64,000 nucleotides of DNA from an uncultured Bacteroidales bacterium (GCA_905234645.1 CAJOIS010000008.1:1-64000), one strand, 5' to 3'; positions 51,328 through 63,171 are shown, counted from the first letter of the stretch. A program made the numbers and translations. Notes: generated by a model not told the origin, from the letters alone.

Positions 51328-52079
51328 ACGAGGTACTGCACACATATAACCTATTGATCGGCTACAAAGGCCAGCCGTTGCTCCCCGAGGTCAACGTCAG
51401 CCTCTGCGAGGGCGACATCGTAGCTTTGGCGGGACCCAACGGCTCGGGCAAGACGACGCTGTTCAAGACGCTATCGGCCAGCATCAAGCCCATCAGCGGT
51501 GAGGTCAAGCTGTTTGGGAAGGACTTGCGCGACTACCAACCCTCCGAACGCAGCTCGCTCTTCAGCCTCGTGCTTACCGAGAAACCTGACGACCTTTTCT
51601 TGAAGGTTTTCGACATCGTAGCAGCCGGACGCTATCCCCAACTCGGCCTCTTGGCACGCCTGAAAGATGAAGACGAGCAAATCATCTACGACAGCCTACA
51701 AACCGTTGGTATTGGCCACCTCACCAACCGCAATTTTGTCTCGTTGAGCGACGGCGAGAAGCAAAAAGTGATGATTGCCAAGGCTTTAGTGCAGGATACG
51801 CCCATCATCTTCATGGACGAGCCCGCCGCCTTCCTCGACTATCCGAGCAAAATCGAGCTGGTCAACATCATGCACAAGCTCTCGCGAGAGCAGCATAAGA
51901 CCATCCTCTTCAGCAGCCACGACCTCGACCTATTGCTCCGCCACTCCGACCAACTTTGGGTAATGGCGCCGCACCAACCTTTATGCCAAGGCACACCGAA
52001 AGAGCTCGTCGAGCAAGGTATCATCGACGATTATTTCAAGCCAATTGTGGCTAAGGAAGAGTTTTTCTGGATGAAATAA
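51324..52079 (+). CDS. FecE-type ABC transporter ATP-binding protein
   Basis: 251 aa from ATG at 51324 (MNEVLHTYNLLIGYKG), chosen for the ATGA overlap with the permease. Walker A is GPNGSGKTT, signature LSDGEKQKVMIAKAL, Walker B PIIFMDEPAAFLD and the switch histidine SSHDLDLL. The signature is LSDGE rather than LSGGE, a mild change. It energises uptake by the FecCD permease. Confidence 0.92.
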   Translation: MNEVLHTYNLLIGYKGQPLLPEVNVSLCEGDIVALAGPNGSGKTTLFKTLSASIKPISGEVKLFGKDLRDYQPSERSSLFSLVLTEKPDDLFLKVFDIVAAGRYPQLGLLARLKDEDEQIIYDSLQTVGIGHLTNRNFVSLSDGEKQKVMIAKALVQDTPIIFMDEPAAFLDYPSKIELVNIMHKLSREQHKTILFSSHDLDLLLRHSDQLWVMAPHQPLCQGTPKELVEQGIIDDYFKPIVAKEEFFWMK

Positions 52080-52101
52080 TCAAGCTATCGTTGCTTTTTT
52101 G

Positions 52102-52109
52102 TAATTTTG
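52102..52109 (+). promoter_or_regulatory. -7 box (TAATTTTG) for typA/bipA
   Basis: TAATTTTG, 32 bp before the ATG at 52142, preceded by a T run. Confidence 0.5.
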
Positions 52110-52141
52110 CGGCTTGAATTTTTAAGAAAATTTTTACTAAA

Positions 52142-53956
52142 ATGCAGAATATCAGAAATATAGCAATTATTGCCCACGTTGACCACGGCAAAACCACTCT
52201 CGTAGACCGTATTCTTTACCAATCTCAACTGTTCAAGGAATCGGACGAGGCTCCCGGCCAACTCATTTTGGACAACAACGACCTCGAGCGCGAACGCGGC
52301 ATCACCATCCTTTCGAAGAATGTCTCGGTGCGCTACAAGGACGTGAAAATCAACATCATAGACACCCCAGGCCACGCCGACTTTGGCGGTGAGGTGGAGC
52401 GCGTGCTCAACATGGCCGACGGCGTGCTGTTGCTCGTCGACGCCTTTGAAGGCCCCATGCCGCAGACCCGTTTCGTGCTGCAAAAGGCCATCGAACTCGG
52501 CTTGAAGCCCATCGTAGTCATCAACAAGGTGGACAAGCCCAACTGCCGTCCCGACGAAGTGCAAGAGGCCGTCTTCGACCTGATGTTCAATCTCGGCGCC
52601 ACCGAAGAACAGCTCGACTTCCCCACCGTCTATGGCTCGTCGAAACAAGGCTGGATGTCGGACCACTGGGAGAATGTCACCGACAACGTCTCCTACCTTC
52701 TGGATGTCATTATCGACACCATCCCGCCCGCGAAGTTCGAGGAAGGCACGCCTCAGATGCTCATCACCTCGTTGGACTACAGCTCATACGTGGGCCGTAT
52801 CGCCGTGGGCCGTTTGAAACGCGGCGTCCTGCAGGCCGGCATGAATGTCTCATTGGTGAAACGTGACGGCTCCGTCACCCGCAGCACCATCAAGGAGCTC
52901 TACACCTTTGAAGGTCTGGGCAAGGAACGCACTAAGAAGCCCGTCGAGGCCGGCGACATCATCGCGCTGATGGGCATCGACGACTTCGAGATCGGCGACA
53001 CCGTGGCCGACTACGAAAACCCCGAGGCATTGCCGCCTATCCACGTGGACGAGCCCACGATGAGCATGCTGTTCACCATCAACAATTCGCCTTTCTTCGG
53101 CAAGGAAGGCAAATACGTCACCTCGCGCCACCTGCGCGAACGCCTCTACAAGGAAACTGAGAAAAACCTCGCCTTGAAGGTGGAAGATACCGACTCGCCT
53201 GATTCTTTGATGGTCTACGGTCGTGGCATCCTGCACCTCAGCATCCTCGTTGAGACCATGCGCCGTGAGGGCTACGAGTTCCAACTCGGTCAACCCAAGG
53301 TCATCCTAAAATACATCGACGACGTGAAATGCGAGCCTATCGAGGCCCTCACCGTCTTGGTGCCAGAAGACTTCTCGGGCCGTGTCATCGAGCAGGTCAG
53401 CGCCCGCAAGGGTGAGATGACCCAGATGGAACCCAAGGGCGACCGCATGTGCCTCGATTTCGACATACCCGCACGCGGACTTATCGGACTCAGAAACGTG
53501 CTGTTGACCGTCACCGAAGGTGAAGCCATCGTCTCGCACCGTTTCAAGGACTACGAGCCTTGGAAGGGCGAGATGCCGCAGCGCAACACGGGTGCCTTGA
53601 TCTCGATGGAAACTGGTCAAGCCATCCCCTACGCCATCTGGAAACTGCAAGATCGTGGTATCTTCTTCGTCAACCCGAACGAAGATGTCTATGCCGGCGA
53701 GGTCATCGGCGAGAACACGCGTAGCAACGACATCGTCATCAACGTCTGCAAGACCAAGCACCTCACCAACGTGCGTGCCTCTGGCAGCGACGAGGCTATC
53801 CGTCTCATCCCGCCCGTACGTTTCTCGTTGGAGGAATACATGGAGTACATCCGCGACGACGAGTACCTTGAGGTCACGCCCAAGAGTCTGCGTCTGCGCA
53901 AGATCATCCTCGACGAGCTGGAACGCAAACGCGCCTCACGTCGTGGAGAGGAATAA
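52142..53956 (+). CDS. typA: Ribosome-associated GTPase TypA/BipA
   Basis: 604 aa, the usual length. G1 is [10 protein letters not shown] (residues 11-20), G2/G3 GITILSKNV and [13 protein letters not shown]4 NKVDKPN and G5 GSSKQGWM. The EF-G-like domains II, III and V follow, and the BipA-specific C-terminal domain ([24 protein letters not shown]) closes it. It acts in ribosome assembly and stress growth. It is a single gene ending at the hairpin terminator at 53975-54005. Confidence 0.96.
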   Translation: MQNIRNIAIIAHVDHGKTTLVDRILYQSQLFKESDEAPGQLILDNNDLERERGITILSKNVSVRYKDVKINIIDTPGHADFGGEVERVLNMADGVLLLVDAFEGPMPQTRFVLQKAIELGLKPIVVINKVDKPNCRPDEVQEAVFDLMFNLGATEEQLDFPTVYGSSKQGWMSDHWENVTDNVSYLLDVIIDTIPPAKFEEGTPQMLITSLDYSSYVGRIAVGRLKRGVLQAGMNVSLVKRDGSVTRSTIKELYTFEGLGKERTKKPVEAGDIIALMGIDDFEIGDTVADYENPEALPPIHVDEPTMSMLFTINNSPFFGKEGKYVTSRHLRERLYKETEKNLALKVEDTDSPDSLMVYGRGILHLSILVETMRREGYEFQLGQPKVILKYIDDVKCEPIEALTVLVPEDFSGRVIEQVSARKGEMTQMEPKGDRMCLDFDIPARGLIGLRNVLLTVTEGEAIVSHRFKDYEPWKGEMPQRNTGALISMETGQAIPYAIWKLQDRGIFFVNPNEDVYAGEVIGENTRSNDIVINVCKTKHLTNVRASGSDEAIRLIPPVRFSLEEYMEYIRDDEYLEVTPKSLRLRKIILDELERKRASRRGEE

Positions 53957-53974
53957 AAACAGAAAAATATTTCC

Positions 53975-54005
53975 AAAAAGTCGGGCAACATGTCCGACTT
54001 TTTTT
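53975..54005 (+). terminator. Intrinsic terminator after typA
   Basis: Stem AAAAAGTCGG / CCGACTTTTT with a 9-base loop and a T run (54000-54005). Confidence 0.85.
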
Positions 54006-54098
54006 GTATTATTGCAGTTTTGAAGAAAACGAGTGATTGGAGGCATTCCTCTGTTTATTTTTACTTTTTATTATATTGAAAATCAAAAATTTAAGAAT

Positions 54099-54689
54099 AT
54101 GTCAAAGATTAAGAGAACCTTGTTAATCCTATTCGTCATGATGGGACTGACCTCATGCGAGGTATTGAACCAAGTGGCACAAATGGCCAACTTCGCCAAC
54201 TGCACCTTTAATTTCAACAGTGTCAACCAAATCCAAATGCTCGGCATCAACCTTACCAAAGGCATGACGAAGACCGACCTGAATGCGGCGCAGTTGCTTA
54301 ATCTTGCCAACGCTCTTATGAGAAGGGAACTCCCCGTGAGTTTTAATGTCAACGTCGACGTCACGAATCCCAACACCATCGCTGCCGCCATGTCCAAGAT
54401 GGACTACATCTTAAGCTTGAATGGCAAGCAGGTCATCAGCACCACGATGAACAATGCCATTAACGTGCCCGCCAACGGCAGCAGCGTTGTCACCATCCCC
54501 ATCACAACAGACCTCTTCCAATTGTTCAGTGGCGAGTCAGCAGAGGCCATCATGAACCTCGCCTTTAAGTTGGCTGGCGCCACCAGCGACCCTGTCAATG
54601 TCGGATTGCAGGTGAAGCCTTACATCAATATCAACGGTCAACAGCTCGCCTATCCCGACTTCATCACGATGAACAAGGTCTTGAACTAA
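54099..54689 (+). CDS. LEA-like lipoprotein
   Basis: 196 aa from ATG at 54099 (MSKIKRTLLILFVMMGLTSC, Cys20), a lipoprotein signal. The body has a water-stress LEA2-like pattern: LPVSFNVNVDVTNPNTIAAA, then MDYILSLNGKQVISTTMNNA, with paired beta strands around TNP. Such proteins are periplasmic or outer-membrane lipoproteins of unknown role. It stands just before the next small envelope gene (20 bp gap), which may share its transcript. Confidence 0.75.
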   Translation: MSKIKRTLLILFVMMGLTSCEVLNQVAQMANFANCTFNFNSVNQIQMLGINLTKGMTKTDLNAAQLLNLANALMRRELPVSFNVNVDVTNPNTIAAAMSKMDYILSLNGKQVISTTMNNAINVPANGSSVVTIPITTDLFQLFSGESAEAIMNLAFKLAGATSDPVNVGLQVKPYININGQQLAYPDFITMNKVLN

Positions 54690-54709
54690 CCCCATGAACA
54701 CGAAAGGAA

Positions 54710-55492
54710 ATGGCTGATTTCAAGGAAAGGCGATTCAGTATCGACCCTGGGAAAGGAAAGAAAATGGACGGCTGTCCCTACTCGGTTTTCGAGGACGGTC
54801 GTGATGTCCAAGAGTATATCATCCCTCCCCATGGTTATGTCTTCAAAGGCTTCCGTTTTGACCCCGATGCCAGCAACCAAATATACGACGGCAAACTCAT
54901 CGCAATCTATGAGAAAGAGTCGTTCAACCAAAAGATGATGTCACAGCTGTGGAAATTCATCCTGGCTTTTGCCATCATCGCGGTTATTGCCATCATCGCC
55001 ATTCTGGCCGCTGGGGTGTTTAAGGATCCCAGTCCAAAACCCAATCGTCCGGCCAATGAACCGGCAAGCGCAGTTCAAGCCCAAGAGTTGGAACCTTCTG
55101 CTGCTATCGACTCTACTGCAACTGAGACGGGAGCCCAAGAAAATCCAAGTGTTGCGCAGACCCTTCCTGCCGTAACAGAGCCCGAAGTGACTGAAATCCA
55201 GGAAGAAGAACCCTCACAACCCGTCACCGAAGACCCCAACGTGCAGTTCAAGCAAGCATTCTGGACTTTGATACATCAACGCACAATCTTAATGGACTCT
55301 TATGATACCTTGTTCAAAGACAACAAGGGCAAGGTGGAAGGCGATGAATACGATTACCTGCGTTATACCATATTGCAGAATTCAAGTGCCTTCAAGACAT
55401 GGACAGGAAAACTGCAAAAAATACCAGTCACAGAGTTGGAGTCCATCAACACCGTTAACGACTTGAAGAACAAAATTAAAGAAATTGAATAA
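54710..55492 (+). CDS. Unrecognised bitopic membrane protein
   Basis: 260 aa. An N-terminal cytosolic part (1-80) has the short pattern FSIDPGKGKKMDGCPYSVFEDGRD-like block and IIPPHGYVFKGFRFDP, also seen in other Bacteroidota proteins of unknown function. One membrane span lies at 82-104 (FILAFAIIAVIAIIAILAAG), then a proline/glutamate-rich linker (110-165), and a C-terminal helical part. No enzymatic motif is visible. It follows the LEA-like gene and precedes gcvP without a clear terminator. Confidence 0.5.
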   Translation: MADFKERRFSIDPGKGKKMDGCPYSVFEDGRDVQEYIIPPHGYVFKGFRFDPDASNQIYDGKLIAIYEKESFNQKMMSQLWKFILAFAIIAVIAIIAILAAGVFKDPSPKPNRPANEPASAVQAQELEPSAAIDSTATETGAQENPSVAQTLPAVTEPEVTEIQEEEPSQPVTEDPNVQFKQAFWTLIHQRTILMDSYDTLFKDNKGKVEGDEYDYLRYTILQNSSAFKTWTGKLQKIPVTELESINTVNDLKNKIKEIE

Positions 55493-55524
55493 CAATAATT
55501 TATAATTCTCAAATCGAATCGTAT

Positions 55525-58339
<2,815 letters not shown>

Positions 58340-58350
58340 TCTAAACCTTG

Positions 58351-58376
58351 TAGAGACGGTGCTTGCACCGTCTCTA
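58351..58376. repeat. Perfect 11-bp hairpin repeat after gcvP
   Basis: TAGAGACGGTG / CACCGTCTCTA with a CTTG loop. It may act as a REP-type hairpin or help end transcription of gcvP. Confidence 0.75.
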
Positions 58377-58383
58377 TTAACCT

Positions 58384-58415
58384 AAAAGAAACGCAGCCAT
58401 AGCTACGTTTCTTTT
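58384..58415 (+). terminator. Intrinsic terminator after gcvP
   Basis: Stem AAAAGAAACG / CGTTTCTTTT, a second inner stem (AGC/GCT), and a following T-rich stretch. Confidence 0.75.
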
Positions 58416-58429
58416 GTTTTATTCCTCCC

Positions 58430-58579
58430 ATCCCATCCTTCTACAAGGATCTCATAATCCTCGAAAACGATAATCTCGCCAGCGGTAATCTTGGCCCGCT
58501 TGCGGGTCTCCACCTCGCCGTTGCGGAGCACCATGCCCGCTAAAACGACCTCCTAGGCTTCGCTGCCGGAATACACTAC
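58430..58579 (-). pseudogene. 5'-truncated duplicate of the S4-domain gene
   Basis: The minus strand reads VVYSGSEA, an in-frame TAG (58553-58555), then EVVLAGMVLRNGEVETRKRA and AKITAGEIIVFEDYEILVEGWD. It is nearly identical to the C-terminal 50 residues of the intact S4-domain gene at 59907-60146, in the same orientation. The first about 30 residues are missing. This copy and the intact gene flank the AAA/DUF4143 gene, so a duplication or an insertion next to the S4 gene took place. Confidence 0.85.
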
Positions 58580-58596
58580 ATAACTTTGTGAATCGT

Positions 58597-59790
58597 CTAC
58601 ATCGATTCCAGCAATCGCTCCAAATTCCCTGTTAAGAAATCCTCAACGGGAATGCCACCACTGCCTACAACAAATGATAACTTAGGCTGGAACTTCTCTT
58701 TAAACAATGACAAGCCTTTGTTGTTGGTTTTGCGTCCGCTCTTGACCTCGATGGCCATACACTTCCGATTGTATTCCAGAATGAAATCCACCTCGTCGTC
58801 ACGCTCACGCCAATAATACATCTTGAAGCCTAACTCATCCGCTTGGTTGAGAAGGAATGCACCAACGGTCGATTCCACCCAACGCCCCCATTCCCTTGGA
58901 TTTGTGAAGGCCACCTCGAACTTCATTCCAGATTGCACCGAGAGCAATGCCGTGTTGTAAACCATCAGTTTGGGCACGGAATTATACTTCCTTGCCGTGT
59001 CTTTGGCATACTTTTGCATTCCGCACAATAGCATAGCCTCGTCCAGGGTATTTAGATAATTGGCGAGTGTGGTCACATTGCCCGCATCCTGCAACTGACC
59101 CAGCATTTTGTTGAGGGAAAGTTCCTTGCCTGAATAGGCACAGCCAAGGTCGAAAAGCTGTCGCATCAAAACAGGCTTATACACCGTCTTGGTCGAAAGC
59201 ACGTCACGCTCAATGGCAGGCGCAACAATGCTGTCCAAGATGTAGTGCCTCCATCTCCGATGGTCTTTAATCAAAGGAGCTCCGCCAGGATAACCACCAT
59301 AGTAAATATACTGGTTGACATCAAAGCCAAAGGCTTCACGCATCTCGGCAAGGCTCCAATGCGCCATGCGTATCAACTCGAAACGGCCTGCGAGGGTCTC
59401 GGTCAAACCGTCTTTCAACAAAAGCCGCGAAGAGCCTAACAACACCACCTTCAACGGAACATCGTTAAACGAATCCGCGTCCCATTCTTTCTTGACGGCT
59501 TCGCTCCATTGATCGATTTTGTGTACTTCATCGATGACCAACAAAAATTCGGGAGCTTGGAGCATTTGCATACGGGAACGCGCAGCAGCCCATGACTCGT
59601 TAATCCATGCGGTGTTTTCTGGCTTCACATTGTCGGCGGTAAAAAACAGATAAGGCATGGAAGATTCCTGCAACACCTGCTTAACCAAGGTAGACTTACC
59701 CACCTGTCGTGGTCCCGCCAGCACCTGAATAAAGCGACGAGGCTCTTCTATGCGCGATTGGAGTATTGAGAACTGAGGTCTTTTGAACAT
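58597..59790 (-). CDS. AAA ATPase with C-terminal DUF4143 domain
   Basis: 397 aa from ATG at 59790 (MFKRPQFSIL). Walker A is AGPRQVGKST (25-34), Walker B EFLLVIDEVHKI, and a helical middle region leads to a C-terminal DUF4143 domain with D (DDEVDFIL) and E-x-K (MAIEVKSG), a PD-(D/E)XK-like core. This AAA_14/DUF4143 family is large in Bacteroidota and mobile; the function is unknown. It has a -7 box at 59812-59819 directly next to a four-copy iteron array (59820-59900), suggesting regulated expression. An S4-gene duplicate sits behind it. Confidence 0.85.
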   Translation of the reverse strand: MFKRPQFSILQSRIEEPRRFIQVLAGPRQVGKSTLVKQVLQESSMPYLFFTADNVKPENTAWINESWAAARSRMQMLQAPEFLLVIDEVHKIDQWSEAVKKEWDADSFNDVPLKVVLLGSSRLLLKDGLTETLAGRFELIRMAHWSLAEMREAFGFDVNQYIYYGGYPGGAPLIKDHRRWRHYILDSIVAPAIERDVLSTKTVYKPVLMRQLFDLGCAYSGKELSLNKMLGQLQDAGNVTTLANYLNTLDEAMLLCGMQKYAKDTARKYNSVPKLMVYNTALLSVQSGMKFEVAFTNPREWGRWVESTVGAFLLNQADELGFKMYYWRERDDEVDFILEYNRKCMAIEVKSGRKTNNKGLSLFKEKFQPKLSFVVGSGGIPVEDFLTGNLERLLESM

Positions 59791-59811
59791 AATCACTTGA
59801 TATTTCGGCTG

Positions 59812-59819
59812 CAAAGATA
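59812..59819 (-). promoter_or_regulatory. -7 box (TATCTTTG) for the AAA/DUF4143 gene
   Basis: Minus-strand TATCTTTG, 22 bp before the start codon, abutting the first iteron. Confidence 0.6.
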
Positions 59820-59900
59820 TACAAAATTCTCAAAAGTTGATTACAAAATTCTCAAATCTCTGCTACAAAATTCTCAAATTTCTGCTACAAAATTCTCAAA
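59820..59900 (-). repeat. Four direct 15-bp iterons with exact 22-bp spacing
   Basis: On the minus strand each copy reads TTTGAGAATTTTGTA. Copies start on the plus strand at 59820, 59842, 59864 and 59886. The 22-bp step places them about two helical turns apart on one face. They lie directly upstream of the AAA/DUF4143 promoter box. Confidence 0.9.
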
Positions 59901-59906
59901 AGTACA

Positions 59907-60146
59907 TCAATCCCACCCCTCGACAAGGATTTCATAATTCTCAAAAACAATCACTTCCCCAGCGGTTATCTTGGCCCGCTTGCGGGTTTCTACTTCGCCG
60001 TTGCGGAGCACCATGCCTGCTGTGACGACCTCTTGGGCCTCGGCACCGGAATATACCACGTCGCATGCCTTAAGTAACGAAATCAGGGGAATGAAATCTT
60101 CGCCTTCGCGAAGGGTGAATTCGATTCTATTGAGTTTCTTTGCCAT
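59907..60146 (-). CDS. S4-domain RNA-binding protein, YbcJ-like
   Basis: 79 aa from ATG at 60146 (MAKKLNRIEFTLREGED). An S4-type fold is seen, with FIPLISLLKACDVVYSGAEA and the loop GMVLRNGEVETRKRAKI, which typically contacts RNA. The family is small and cytosolic; its RNA target is unknown. A truncated copy exists at 58430-58579. A -7 box lies at 60164-60171. Confidence 0.85.
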   Translation of the reverse strand: MAKKLNRIEFTLREGEDFIPLISLLKACDVVYSGAEAQEVVTAGMVLRNGEVETRKRAKITAGEVIVFENYEILVEGWD

Positions 60147-60163
60147 AACCATTTTATTTTCAG

Positions 60164-60171
60164 CAAAAATA
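60164..60171 (-). promoter_or_regulatory. -7 box (TATTTTTG) for the S4-domain gene
   Basis: Minus-strand TATTTTTG, 18 bp before the start codon. Confidence 0.5.
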
Positions 60172-60213
60172 GCAAAAACGGAACAATTCCTTGTCTCCTT
60201 CGGTGAAAATTCG

Positions 60214-60221
60214 TAATTTTG
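60214..60221 (+). promoter_or_regulatory. -7 box (TAATTTTG) for the DUF493/acylphosphatase genes
   Basis: TAATTTTG, 20 bp before the ATG at 60242, with CTTG at 60190-60193 as a possible weak -33. Confidence 0.55.
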
Positions 60222-60241
60222 CTCATTAAAGAAACCCCGAC

Positions 60242-60511
60242 ATGAACGAAAACAAAGAGAAACTCATCTTCCCGCAGAACTTCGACATCAAGGTCATCGT
60301 GGCTGCCATCATCCCCATCGAGGAAAGCAAGGCCAACATTAGCCGCGTGTTCAGCGAGTGTCGCACGGTGCACAGCTTCGTCAGTGCCCGAGCCAGTGCC
60401 AAAGGCAGCTACATCACCTATACTTACAACATCGACCTCGACAGCCAGGAGCAGATGAACGCCGTTTACGATGCCCTTAAGCAGGTGCCTGAAATCAAGT
60501 TCGCCCTATGA
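60242..60511 (+). CDS. DUF493 (YbeD-like) family protein
   Basis: 89 aa. It shows the YbeD-like pattern: LIFPQNFDIKVIVAAI, then SARASAKGSYITYTYNIDLDS and a terminal YDALKQVPEIKFAL. A small ferredoxin-like fold is expected; the role is unknown. Its stop overlaps the acylphosphatase start by ATGA. Confidence 0.85.
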   Translation: MNENKEKLIFPQNFDIKVIVAAIIPIEESKANISRVFSECRTVHSFVSARASAKGSYITYTYNIDLDSQEQMNAVYDALKQVPEIKFAL

Positions 60512-60786
60512 CAAAAGCCTACGACATAAGGATCTACGGTCGCGTGTTCAATGTCGGTTTTCGGCGTTATGTGCACCGCTACGGATTGCAATGCAACGTG
60601 GTGGGATATGTGGAGAATGACCGTGCCGATGGCAGTGTACACATCGTGGCCGAAGGCGAAGAAACAGATCTCGACCAATTCACCCTCCTCTGCGGCGAAG
60701 GCACACCTTATTCATATATTGTGGATATGAAAATCGAGGCGATTGAGGCGACAAGGAAATATGATGATTTTCAAGAGATAAGATGA
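60508..60786 (+). CDS. acyP: Acylphosphatase
   Basis: 92 aa. The phosphate-loop motif GRVFNVGFRRYV keeps the catalytic arginine (usual form GxVQGVGFR), and GYVENDRADGSVHIVAEGEE keeps the catalytic asparagine. It hydrolyses acyl phosphates in the cytosol. The FN in place of QG is a modest deviation. It is coupled to the DUF493 gene. Confidence 0.88.
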   Translation: MTKAYDIRIYGRVFNVGFRRYVHRYGLQCNVVGYVENDRADGSVHIVAEGEETDLDQFTLLCGEGTPYSYIVDMKIEAIEATRKYDDFQEIR

Positions 60787-60807
60787 CAAAAAAAAACTCA
60801 AAATATC

Positions 60808-60944
60808 AAACTATGGCCTATAGCTGATGGCCTATGGCTCACTCAGGCCAAAAGCTCAATAATGACCTTTGGGTGAAGCGAGCCATAGGCTATAGGCCAT
60901 AAGCCATAGTAACTGACAACTGAACAACTAAAAACTGACAACTG
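60808..60944. repeat. Heptamer repeats before the exonuclease gene
   Basis: 7-mers such as ATGGCCT, ATAGCTG, GCTATAG, GCCATAA and AACTGAC; two blocks of GGCCTATGG type are inverted and could pair. Confidence 0.7.
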
Positions 60945-60946
60945 AT

Positions 60947-61651
60947 ATGATAGATTTCTCCAAAATTCTATTCCTCGACATCGAGACCGTCTCGCAAAAG
61001 AAAACATTTGACGAATTAGACGAACGCATGCAGAAACTATGGGCTCACAAGGCAGAACAGATTGGCAAAGGCGACGAGGAGGCCTCACCCAAATCGCTTT
61101 ACGAACGAGCCGCCATTTATGCAGAATTTGGCAAAATTGTCTGCATCTCGGTGGGTTTCTTCAACGGCGACCGTTTCCGTCTGAAGTCATTCTACAGCCA
61201 CGATGAGAAGGCCTTGCTTACCGACTTTGCCGACATGCTGAACAAGCACTACGACTCCCCTTGCGCCCAACTCTGCGCCCACAACGGCAAGGAATTCGAC
61301 TTCCCCTACATCGCCCGCCGCATGATGATCAACGGCATACAAATCCCTAAAATCCTGCAAGTTGCAGGAAAGAAACCATGGGAGACCAACTTCATCGACA
61401 CCATGGAACTCTGGAAGTTCGGCGACTACAAGACTTTCACCTCTTTGGACTTGCTCTGCGCCATCTTGGACATTCCCACCCCGAAGGACGACATCAACGG
61501 CAGCGAAGTGGGCCGTGTGTACTGGCAAGAGAATGACATAGAGCGTATCAAGACCTATTGTCAGAAAGACGTGTTAGCCATTGCCCAACTCATGCGCCGC
61601 TACAACTACCAGCCACTCATCCCCGAAGATTGCGTGGACTACACCAACTGA
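60947..61651 (+). CDS. DEDD-type 3'-5' exonuclease, PolB-like
   Basis: 234 aa. ExoI motif is LFLDIETVS (D and E), ExoII CAHNGKEFDFPYIA with the aspartate, and ExoIII TYCQKDVLAIAQL with the final aspartate, preceded by the family stretch YRxxVARVYW-like GSEVGRVYW. It belongs to the predicted PolB-like 3'-5' exonucleases (PF10108). It probably trims DNA or RNA ends. The next gene begins 2 bp later, so the two are likely co-transcribed, and that partner is also nuclease-like. Confidence 0.85.
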   Translation: MIDFSKILFLDIETVSQKKTFDELDERMQKLWAHKAEQIGKGDEEASPKSLYERAAIYAEFGKIVCISVGFFNGDRFRLKSFYSHDEKALLTDFADMLNKHYDSPCAQLCAHNGKEFDFPYIARRMMINGIQIPKILQVAGKKPWETNFIDTMELWKFGDYKTFTSLDLLCAILDIPTPKDDINGSEVGRVYWQENDIERIKTYCQKDVLAIAQLMRRYNYQPLIPEDCVDYTN

Positions 61652-61653
61652 TC

Positions 61654-63103
61654 ATGCACATCCTCTCCAAATCCACGTATATCAAGGGCTTGCAGTGCGA
61701 AAAGGCGCTGTACATGCAGAAAAAGCATCCCTACCTGCGCGACAAACTCAGCATTGAGCAAAGGGCCAAGTTCCAACGCGGCACCGACGTTGGCGTATTG
61801 GCGCACGAGGTGTTTCCTGGCGGCATCGACATGTCGCCAAACTCGCCTTCACAATTCCCCAAGAAAGCGCAGGAGACGATGGGAAACCTCAACAACCCAG
61901 AGGTCAACGTGATGTATGAGGCTGTTTTTCAGTATAATGACACGCTCATTATGCTGGATATACTCGTCCGCGATGGCGACAAATGGCTAGCCGTGGAAGT
62001 AAAGAGTTCCCTTCGGCTCAGCGACACCTATTACAATGATGCCGCACTACAATACTATGTGCTGCACGGTTGCGGAGTACCGCTCAGCGATTTCCGTCTC
62101 ATGTACCTTAACGGCGATTACGTAAAGGACGGTCCCGTCGATGTGCAACAGCTGTTCAAAATGGAGTCGGTGATGGAATATGTCGTTGAAAGAGAGAAGT
62201 TTGTCGCAGAAGATGTGGAACGCTTGAAGACCGTGGTCGCCTTGCCACATTCTCCTGTCGTCAATATCGGGACGCAATGCCACGATCCCTACCCTTGTGA
62301 TTTTCAGGGCCATTGTTGGAAACTCATACCAAAGAACAGTTTCCTCTTCACCACGGCGATGGATGACGAAGCATTGTTCCAGTGCTATTTCAACGGTGTG
62401 AATACCAACGCCAAGATGCTGCAGCAAATCGAGCCTGATTCCGAGGAAGCGCATCAGATAGAGGCTTTGGAGACCAATTCGTATTATATTGATTACAAGA
62501 CGCTTTACTCGTTAGCACCGCAACCTAAGCCAAAATCGATTGCTTATCTCAACTTGCTCTTGAACCGTCCTTGGCACGAAGCCTTACGAGGAGATGATTT
62601 TGGCTTTTGCGTTGCAAGGTGAATACGAACCCTCAGCAGCCATGTCATCCCTGCGTGGGCAAGCGGGCGGCATGGGATCTATGGCTGCTGGTGATGATTG
62701 TTTCGTATGGGACTGTTTTGAGGATCACAGCAAGTGGAGAGAAGCCATTGATATACTGATAGATAAGCTTTCAAAATACGAACTCATCGTTTGTTTTACA
62801 CCACAAAACCTCACCACTACCCTGCTCCGTCACGAGATCATCCAGAACCAAACCGTGGGTTATAAGATATTCAATCTTTTCGAGGTGCTGCAACAGGCCC
62901 ATTTTTACCATCCAGCCATCAAACGCGGGCTGACTTTACAGCGCCTCGAAACGGCGCTCTTTGGTGAAGCTAACCTCTTCGAACACAGCCGAATCCTACT
63001 CGAAGCTACCAGCAACGACCTCTTAGGTTATCAACAAGCAAGAGAAGACTTAATTACTGAAAATGAAATCGTTGCGAAAACTTATCAACAGCTTTTCATG
63101 TAG
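61654..63103 (+). pseudogene. DUF2779 nuclease-like protein, frameshifted and carrying a REP-like element
   Basis: The first frame (ATG 61654 to stop at 62620) starts MHILSKSTYIKGLQCEKALY and contains the candidate nuclease site WLAVEVKSSLRLSD. It has a cysteine cluster (QCHDPYPCDFQGHC) as in Cas4-like proteins. The second frame, up to 63103, continues with the expected C-terminal sequence (PYEEMILAFALQGEY, then an RNase H-like region). The shift lies between 62564 and 62619, and a REP-like dyad follows immediately at 62636-62690. Joined, the protein would be about 480 aa, matching the family. It could be truly split, a pseudogene, or a base-calling error. Confidence 0.75.
62636..62690. repeat. 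REP-like dyad, family 2, inside DUF2779
   Basis: Imperfect inverted repeat with outer arms GCAGCCATGTCATCCC and GGGATCTATGGCTGC. It reads through as AAMSSLRGQAGG-type low-complexity residues in the second frame. Confidence 0.65.
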
Positions 63104-63149
63104 TTGATAACTTCCTTGACCGCTTCAAATCGGGTCGCAAAATAATCCG

Positions 63150-63157
63150 TAATTTTG
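63150..63157 (+). promoter_or_regulatory. -7 box (TAATTTTG) for dnaB
   Basis: TAATTTTG 97 bp before the ATG at 63255. The leader after it contains the dyad at 63172-63190. Confidence 0.45.
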
Positions 63158-63171
63158 CCATCTGAAATCAA

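Noticed and set aside
50272-52079. Complete siderophore or vitamin B12 uptake cluster
   Set aside because: Only permease and ATPase are present; no binding protein or TonB receptor was found, so the cargo cannot be assigned.
59820-59900. Possible small CRISPR array
   Set aside because: Repeats are 15 bp with 7-bp gaps; CRISPR spacers are about 30 bp and no cas gene is near.
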